NCBI GenBank assembly: GCA_030267565.1
Contig: BRXU01000011.1
Location: 3,090,501-3,154,500 of the forward strand
Source: Pleodorina starrii
Lineage: Eukaryota > Chlorophyta > Chlorophyceae > Chlamydomonadales > Volvocaceae
Length of the DNA stretch: 64,000 nucleotides
Reading direction: 5' to 3'
Shown here: positions 57,175-64,000 of the stretch, piece after piece
How positions within the stretch are numbered: position 1 is the first letter of the stretch
Layout: each line of letters starts with the position of its first letter
Program-made: the position numbers and the translations under genes
Notes under the pieces: model-generated
Told to the model about the DNA's origin: nothing
The model's database searches: none
Seen by the model: the letters and a program-made list of their open reading frames with translations, nothing else

Positions 57175-59544
57175 CTAGGGCGCTGGGCCCGCCGCGACCG
57201 CGAGCGCTGCCTGGTACTCCTCCCGCGTGAAGAAGCGGTTGAGTAGGTTGACCAGCGCCTTGCCCGTGCCCACCTCGTCGATGCCCAGAGCAGCGCAGAA
57301 GCGCCCGCGCCGCAGCTGCGGCCCCGCCACCTGCGCAAGGCCAAGCCGGCAGGGACGGGGTGGGGTGGGGGTCAGAGGAGCCAGGCAGAGCAGCAGCAGC
57401 CGGATATGCCCAGGTGAGTACCCCCCCCTTTCCGCCTTCCCTGTACCAGGCTACGCCGAGTGCCAGGACAAGACATGCGCACCAGCAGGGCGCGCTCTCC
57501 TGGAGGAGCTTTGCGCCTTCGCGCCTTCGCTCGTTCGTTCGTTCGTTCTTTCGCTGCAATGCCATCCTGACAGCGACGCAGCCCCGTGTCCACGAGCAAA
57601 GCGCCCTCATGCGTGCGTTACTTGCGAGGACAGGCGGTTGCGGTACCCCGGCGTGCTCCAGGCCTCCAGCCAGCATTGCCCAGATGCGGCGCCGCCGACG
57701 GCAGCTGCAGCTCCGGGGCCACGTGCTCACGCAGCCCCAAGCACTGGCAGCATGCCGCTCCTGCGGCCACGTCGCATGACTATCCCAGGGAGCTGCCAGG
57801 CGCACCCTGGCTGCCTGCCACCCGCTGGTCCCTCCCGACAGCGGCCCGCGTAAGAACGGCACGATCGTACTTACCCGGCTCTTGTCGTCCCAGCTGCCCA
57901 CCAGCCCGTCCGCCCGCAGCTGCTCGACGCTGAATTCCGTCCGCTCGGGGCCGAAGCCCGGCCGCGCGCGCACGAGGCACTTGCGGATGGTGTCCGGAGT
58001 CGCGTGCTCCACGCCCACGTTACCGGCCTCGTGGTACCTGCACCCATCCCAGGGCCAAGCCAAAGCATAGCGCAGCCCGGAAGTATGTGTATGTGTGTGT
58101 GCGCGGGTGTGTGTGCGTGTGTGTGCGTGCGTTCTTTATTCCCAGGGCCCACAGACGTGTGTGTGGTGGGGGAGGTGTGTTCTTTGGCAGGTAGGTCTGG
58201 GACTGGAAATCATCATCAGCCCGGCAAGGTGAGATTCGAGTGCATCTCTTCCCTGTAATCCCGAGGGAGGGGCGTGCGGGGTTGGGTCGCTTGCTGTGTG
58301 ACACCCGAAAACCGATCACGCCCGGCAAGCCCGGATTGCGCTGCGCGAGGTTAACACGATGCCCATCGACTCAACGCAAAGCTGCAGCAGACGATGGCAG
58401 ATGGAAGGGCGAGATGGATGAATGGATGGATGGATGCAGATGTGCGCAGTAGCCGCGACGAAGAACGTTGGGTCAGGCCAGCTGCGTCTTTGGGGGCGAG
58501 CTGGGGCCACAGCACACTCACCCACGAGGGTCTGGAGCCCAGTGCGAGGTCAACAGCAACAACCCACCTGCTGGCCTCCTCGCTGGTCCCCAGCTCCACC
58601 CGCAGGAAGGCGTGTCGCACCACCAAACCCTTGTTGCCGGGTGTCTCGCTGCGTGCCTCAGCGCCTGGCCGCTGCTGCTGCTGCTGCTGCTGTTGCTGCC
58701 GCTGTCCTTGTGAATGGCCCGGTGCAGGGGGGCAGGGCTGTGGGAGCAAGTCATCCAGGTATGTGCGGAACATGCGGCCCTGCCAGTCGGGGTCCGTGAA
58801 GACGACGATTTGGCGGGGCAGCTCCCCGCTGGCAGCCAGCTGTGCCACGTACCGGAGCTCGGGCTTCATTTCCTCAGCCAACGCGTACCCGCCTCCCAGC
58901 ACGTAAACCTGTGGAAGGGGCCAAGCGGCGAGCGTGCGGGACAGTAAGTAGGGATTGGGTGGGCAATACGGCAGGACAGTCATGGTCAACGAACTAACGG
59001 AGCGGACAGTTTGACGGTAGCTTCTGCAGTTCGGCTCACCGGCGATCGTATGGCTCGGTGAACTGCGATGCAGTCATTATAACCTTCAACAATGATAAGC
59101 GCATCCAGCCTGGGAAGTTGGTCGTTGTTCGGTGGAGCGACGAGCCTCTTCTTGATGTCTACGAGTACATAGCTTCAGTTATGTCCGAAACTTTGTTGCA
59201 ATCTTGGTGGGCTTGATTCCAATCCTACTTGCAATGTCCACGCCTGCGGGCGCAGGTTGGGCTCCTCGCCTTCCTTCATGTTGGCTGCCCGCGGGACGCG
59301 AAGGCAGTCCAGCGCTCCGATAGTTGGTCCTTGATTGAATTATTCGCGGTTGAACAGGCTGCACTGGGTTTCTTTCTGGGTTGCGTGCATTGCCCCGGGT
59401 CCGAGCAGTGCCTTCACGCCGGTCGCATGCCTCTATGCATGGGAATACTCGGGCGCCTAATGCACTTTTGGTCCTGCAAGTTGACAGCTCTCTGGCCGCT
59501 CTGCCGAAGTGGCTGTGTGGCCACGCGCCGGCCGCCGACCGCAT
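57175..59544 (-). CDS. RNase M5-like TOPRIM protein, probably plastid
   Basis: Bacterial RNase M5 matures 5S rRNA; a plastid version would be expected to do the same in the chloroplast (inference). Five exons give 364 aa: 59544-59229, 59158-59040, 58908-58568, 58037-57875 and 57330-57175. Residues 1 to about 60 (MRSAAGAWPHSHFGRAAREL, Arg/Ser/Ala-rich) look like a transit peptide. The TOPRIM domain starts LDALIIVEGYNDCIAVHRAI with E130, and the metal motif FTDPDWQGR has D184 and D186. RHAFL then NVGVEHATPDTIRKCL, FSVEQLRADGLVG and the C-terminal RRGRFCAALGIDEVGTGKAL with LLNRFFTREEYQAAL match the RNase M5 layout (KHAF, GVEHAS, LI.AGLIG, RRE.L...L.IG..NGKQLL.RL...I...EF..AL). A poly-Gln insert (CAG repeat near 58676-58695) lies between the TOPRIM core and the rest. 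The visible catalytic residues are intact. Confidence 0.85.
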
Positions 59545-61359
59545 GCCGCTTCAACCGTCGTGATCAATGCCCCCTAATACATACAATCATAATGGGACGG
59601 TGCGGCGAAAAAAAACAACATTACATGTGGAGCTTCTTAAACAAGTTCGATATTTTGTTCGGAGCACCGCAGTTGGTGATACCGGTAACACCGCGCCCGA
59701 AATATGTTCGGCGCGCAGACGGACAGTACCCGATGCCCTGAGTCCCGAACGGGCTCAACAACGGCGACCCAGTCGTGTCGTACGGCACAAGCAAGACGCC
59801 AGTACACCCTCGCCTCCGTTCGGACAACTCCTCGGAAGGACAGGGCAAGGACGCAAGGGCGCTCACGTCCCCCCCCCCGAGCACAAGGGCTGAATGGCAT
59901 GAAGTTAAGAGCCCCCGGTAACCCAGCACAAGCACCTAGGGCCAAACCCCGCCAAGTAAACTGTCCTTTCACACGATTGTCAAATGGGATTGGGGTAATC
60001 TTTCAACCCCCAAGCCGGGAGCATCGTTTGCCGCATTCGGAGCACCTCAAGAACCTGTTGGAACGTGTCACCGTTGCAGCGGCGTTGCAACGCGCAGGAC
60101 AAACACGCACACGTGCGTGCACACACGGCTTCCAACCCCCTGGCTGTTGCGCCCCACGCCTCGACGGCAAACCTTTTCGACCCCTCCTCCGACAGGGGCC
60201 CCGCGCGCCCGGCCGCCCATCCGGCCCCCCCCCTACGCGCGCGAGCCCCCGGCCGCCCTCCCCCTCCGCACACGTTACCCAACTCAGTTTTCCCCCCTCA
60301 GGTCTCCCCACCCTTTCAAGCAGGTCAAGCTCGGCCCTCGCCAGGCAGCGGCAGTCCGAGCACCGTGCCTGATAGCTCAAACCCCAGCCCGCGGCGCAGG
60401 CGCGCAGCCCCCAGTCCGAACAGGTCAGGAGGGAGGGCGGCGCGACGGCTGCTTTGTCGACATGCCCCCTCCCCGCGTCCATTGTCACTGGTCAAATGTC
60501 AGTCAGTCAGCATGTGTGCATGTCACATGCGCTCGCTGGGTCATACCGTAGGCTTATAGCACATCCGGAGCCCACGAAGTCGCTCCCCCCCGAAGGCGCG
60601 ACGGCCCACAACATACAACGGAGTAGCGGAGGAGAAACCGATAGCTCCTCCCGCGCCCCCACACTCTGCCTCTCGCAGGACCGGGCACGCCCGCCCGCCC
60701 GCCCCAACCGCCTCCCTCTCGATCCGCCACGCCCTTTCCACCCGTCACAAGCACCCAAGACATTCACCCCAGGTACCTACAACCCGCACCCGTGAAAGCG
60801 CAACGAATTGAGATGACGAAGAATCATTGGCAGCGGCGCCGGCGCTGCTGGCGCCCGGGGCCCTGCATCGTCATTCCGCTGGAAGCTGAGCGCTTGTGTG
60901 CCGATCTCATTCGCTGTGCGTTGCGTCAGCGCCAAAGCCCGACAAAGCCCCGCTTCCCCTTCCCCCTATCCCCGCCTGACCAGGGGCCTACCCTGACGGG
61001 GCCGTGGGCATGGCTCTTCGCCACGCACAGTCACCCAACCACGTGGCAATCCTCCCGCCACAACCCCCGCCCCGTCTCCCCCAGGCTCCTTCCGCACAGC
61101 CCCAAGACACCCCAGGGGGCCCGGCGCGTGTTCGCTGCCGACCCGGGCCAGCACCCTAAAACCCTCCTACCTAACTCACCCCATGCCACCCCACCCCCAT
61201 CATGCCAGTAGTCATGTCAGGTTGTCAGCCCCAGCCACCGGCCGCCGGCTGCTGGGACGGCGGCGGCGCCGCGCGCGCGCGTCACCGCCTTCGGCGGCGA
61301 CCGCGGCCGCCGCCCCCCACGGCCAGAATGCTGGCCACAGCCGGCGGGACCGGTGGGAG
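59545..61359. other. 1.8-kb intergenic region, no supported gene
   Basis: Between the RNase M5-like start and the stop codon of the PPP4R4-like gene, both on the minus strand. It is strongly pyrimidine-rich on the plus strand from 60120 to 61200. It should contain a long 3'UTR and the RNase M5-like promoter. A TTACA near 59609 is the only clear minus-strand poly(A) candidate. No exon is supported. Confidence 0.4.
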
Positions 61360-63568
61360 TCATCTCGTTGGTTTCCGCGCAACGCCCGGAGACGCCGTGA
61401 GCGCCGTCTTTGCGCCCGGCGGCGCCATGCCGCCCGGCCCCCCCAGCCGCCCGCCCACGCCCACGCCCACGCCCACGCCGCCGCCGCTGCCCGGCTTGAC
61501 TATGCCGGCCGTGGGCGAGGCCGAGGGCGAGGAGCGGGTCGTGATGGCGGGGAGCCGCAAGCTGCTGTTGCTGCCCCCCGCCCCGGCGCCGCTGGAGCCG
61601 GGCGGGGAGATGGTGCCGCCGCCCAGCAATGGCGAGTTGGGTTTGGACATGGCCGACGGCATGGAGGCGATCCGCGACATGACCGGCCCCGACTTGACGG
61701 GCCCGGCCAGACCGGAAGGCCCGCCGCCGCCCATGCCGTACACCTTGCCGGCGCTGCCAACGCTGGCGGCGGAGGTGATGCGGCTGCCGGGGCCCGACAC
61801 GCCGGCGCCGCCGGACGGCGCGCGCACGGCGCCCAGCGCGCCGACGCCGGCGGTGGCGCGCCCGGTGCCGTCCTCGCTGTTGGCGGCACCGGGCCGCCGC
61901 GCGTAGGCGCCGGCGGCGGCCTGGCGGCCGCCGGCGATGCTGGTGCCGGAGGTGCGGTCGTAGCCGCCCACGGGCGTCAGGCCCCCCGGCCGCCGTTGCA
62001 CCGAGTTCTTGCCCAGAGGCGAGAGGGCGCCCTTGCCGCCCTTCGTGGGCCCCACCTGCAAGATCTCGCCCTTGATCCTACACACGCGCGGGCATGAAGG
62101 GGAGGGCCGGGTCTCAAGCGGGGGGCGGCGCGGGGAGAGGGAACCCAGCGCGTTTGCTGCCTCTTACGTTTCCCGGCTCCCAGTACTTGCTTCGCACAGC
62201 TGGCCTCGCTTCTCGTTCAAAAGGAAAGCGGGCAGGCAAGCGCCCAGTGCCTCAAGCGCCAACGGGGGCGGGCCGTGGCGTGAAAACAATGAATGCGTGG
62301 ACCAGGGCGCGAACGCAGCCAGCCGTTAACTGGCACGAGCAAAGACCACTGAGGGAACGCGGGGGGGGTGGGTGGGTGGGTGCGGGGCGGCGGGGCCTGT
62401 GCTGCTGCACCACATGTTCCTCTGCATCCCCGCCCCAGCAGCGAGCCGGCGAGCCCTCCCCTCCGCCGCACCCCCCTCGCTGCCCTGCCCAGCCCTGCCC
62501 CAGGCCCCCAGCACTCACTCCTTCAAATCGTCCTGCGAGAAGGTAAAGTCCGCCTCCTCCTCCTCCTTCCGCCGGTCCTCCGCCTCGCTGCTGCCAGCCG
62601 GCGAGCCCAGTCCGAAGCTCAGGCCGGGTGAGGTGAGCGAGCCCATGCTGCCGCCGTTCATGTCCAGCATGCCGCCGCCCGCGCCACCCATGCGCATGGG
62701 CGTCTTCTTGAACGCCTCGTTCGTGGCGCGAGCGTTCTGGGGAGCGGCGGCCGTAAGGGGTTGGGAGGGCGTCGGGCGCCGGCGGGGGGGTAGCGCGATG
62801 GGGCGGGGCGACGGTCGGGACGGGCGCATAGATGGATGGATATGGGTGGCGTGCAGGCGCAGGCGCGGTGTGGCGTGGCTTCGTGTGCTGTGCGGGGCAA
62901 GCCACCAATACCAATACGCTCTGCACCAATACGCGCGCCTCAAGAGCCTCAAGAGCCCCAGCATGCAACGGCCCCAGGCCCAGGAAGCCGACGGAGGTAG
63001 GGGCACGGCTCGGGGCAGGTGGGGCTAGCCGGGGAGCACAGGGGAGCGAGCCACCCTCCCTCCCCCTCGCCACACCCACCCACCCACCCACCCACCCACG
63101 CACGCACGCACACACACGCACCTGCGAGACGTCCCGGTCGTTGTCGGTCATTATGTTGGACATGCCGCTGTTGAGCCGCTCCAACAGGTCCACATCTTCG
63201 GGCAGCTTGATGCACGTCTTGAGCGCGGGCAGCAGCGCCGTGGCGGCCAGCCGCACGTTGGGCACGGGGTCGTACAACAGCTCCAGAACCAGGTCGAACA
63301 CGTACTCCTTGACGAAGCGCGAGGAGAAGCGGCGCAGCAGCGCGGCGGCAATGTCGACAAAGGTGATGCGGCAGGTGAAGGACCGGCCGCGGCAAAACTC
63401 GCGGATGATGCGCAGCAGCACCTCAGCGCGCTGCTTCTCCCGCCGGTTGTGGCGCAGGAAGCACACCAGGCCGTCCGCCGCGACGGGCCGCACCGCCGCC
63501 GCCGTTTCCGTCAGATAGCGGAACGCAATGGGCAGAAAGTGCTCATAGACCTGGTCGCTGGAGAAGAC
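61360..63568 (-). CDS. HEAT-repeat protein resembling PP4 regulatory subunit 4, C-terminal part (partial)
   Basis: Three in-phase exons, 63568-63122, 62736-62519 and 62077-61360, encode the last 460 residues; the gene continues beyond the right edge. The first exon holds HEAT-like helix pairs: VFSSDQVYEHFLPIAFRYL, REKQRAEVLLRIIREFCRG, CRITFVDIAAALLRRFS, FVKEYVFDLVLELLYDPVPN with VRLAATALLPALKTCIKLP, and VDLLERLNSGMSNIMTDNDR. DPVPNVRLA.LLP..K....LP resembles the last HEAT repeats of PPP4R4 and the PP2A-A/PP4R1 group, which scaffold PP2A-type phosphatases. The remaining 310 residues are Gly/Ala/Pro/Ser-rich and probably disordered, with an acidic EEEEADFTFSQDDL patch. Assignment to PPP4R4 over other HEAT scaffolds is tentative. 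Confidence 0.6.
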
Positions 63569-64000
63569 CTGCCGGGGAAGCGGGGACAGGGGTGGGGATG
63601 AGGGTCGAAGTGGGGAGGGGAGTGAGGGTGCCGTGTGCCGTGCGCGGCGGGAGTGCGGTGGCGGGGGGCTGCTGGAACCGACCCACGGGTCGCTGCGCGG
63701 CGGGTCGGGGCAGGGCAGGGGGGAGGCCACGCGGATGAGACGCTGGCGAGGGCAAAGCGACTGTGGCGTGCGGGTGCAGCTGCGGGGCGCCGCGCGCCAG
63801 CAACCCTCCCCCCCCGCACCAGGGTTGGCGGCCCAGGGTTGGCGGTCTTCGTTGCAGCTGAGCCCCCCGCTGCCTCCCCTCCCCCGCCGTCGTCGTGGCT
63901 GAGCCCCCTGCGGACCCCAGCTGCCAGCCGCACCCCGCCCCGCCCCGCCCTCCCCTCCCACCCGCCCCGAAGCCCCATCGCTCCGCCCGTGGCTTTGGCT
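63569..64000. other. Probable intron of the HEAT-repeat gene
   Basis: No supported exon to the right edge. The sequence upstream of the acceptor at 63569 is GC-rich low-complexity, as in neighbouring introns. An exon end near 63963 followed by GTGGGA on the minus strand is possible, but its frame cannot be checked. Confidence 0.35.

Noticed and set aside
1..64000. A functional RNA-processing gene cluster (CLASRP, CPSF73, Gemin5, eIF3e, eS17, RNase M5)
   Set aside because: The genes are on both strands, interspersed with lipid, redox and ciliary genes, and act in different compartments; the grouping is most simply chance.

Overview
This window is nuclear DNA from a volvocine green alga, a Chlamydomonas/Volvox relative; I cannot name the species. 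The evidence is GC-rich DNA, genes cut by many short GT-AG introns, long CAG/GGC-type low-complexity tracts inside coding exons, plant-type fatty acid hydroxylase and plastid-type proteins, and the green-algal polyadenylation signal TGTAA downstream of most genes. All gene models were assembled by hand from splice-site phase and recognised protein families. No alignment or search was run.

Layout, left to right. (-) 5' part of a CLASRP/SWAP-type splicing factor (1-897, continues off the left edge). (-) a putative plastid membrane protein of unknown function (1547-3648). (+) cytosolic ribosomal protein eS17 (3902-6138). (+) a 156-aa protein of unknown function (7055-7826). (+) CPSF73, the mRNA 3'-end endonuclease (8594-15912). 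(-) eIF3e (17425-18853). (+) a giant Gemin5-like WD40 protein (19239-29950). (+) fatty acid 2-hydroxylase (31248-31970). (+) an atypical thioredoxin-like protein (34133-35862). (-) a membrane-anchored PAN plus cyclophilin-like protein (37298-39843). A 1.75-kb 13-bp minisatellite (41056-42810). (-) a CEP95-like centrosomal/ciliary protein (43552-48779). (+) a degenerate EF-hand protein of unknown function (49162-54291). (-) a small single-pass membrane protein (54894-55509). (-) an RNase M5-like TOPRIM protein (57175-59544). (-) the 3' part of a HEAT-repeat protein resembling PPP4R4 (61360-63568, continues off the right edge).

Several genes act in RNA metabolism (CLASRP, CPSF73, Gemin5, eIF3e, eS17, RNase M5), but eukaryotic gene order carries little functional weight and I treat this as probable chance. 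Three gene pairs are head-to-head over less than 400 bp, so they probably share promoters: unknown membrane protein/eS17, eIF3e/Gemin5, and CEP95/EF-hand protein.

I see no dedicated new multi-gene system. The most unusual items are a 96-bp triplication that copies the Gemin5 exon-2 splice donor in phase, the 13-bp minisatellite with 17-unit higher-order repeats, a TIR-bounded insertion in an EF-hand-gene intron, the PAN-cyclophilin fusion, and the thioredoxin-like protein with His in place of the usual active-site Trp.
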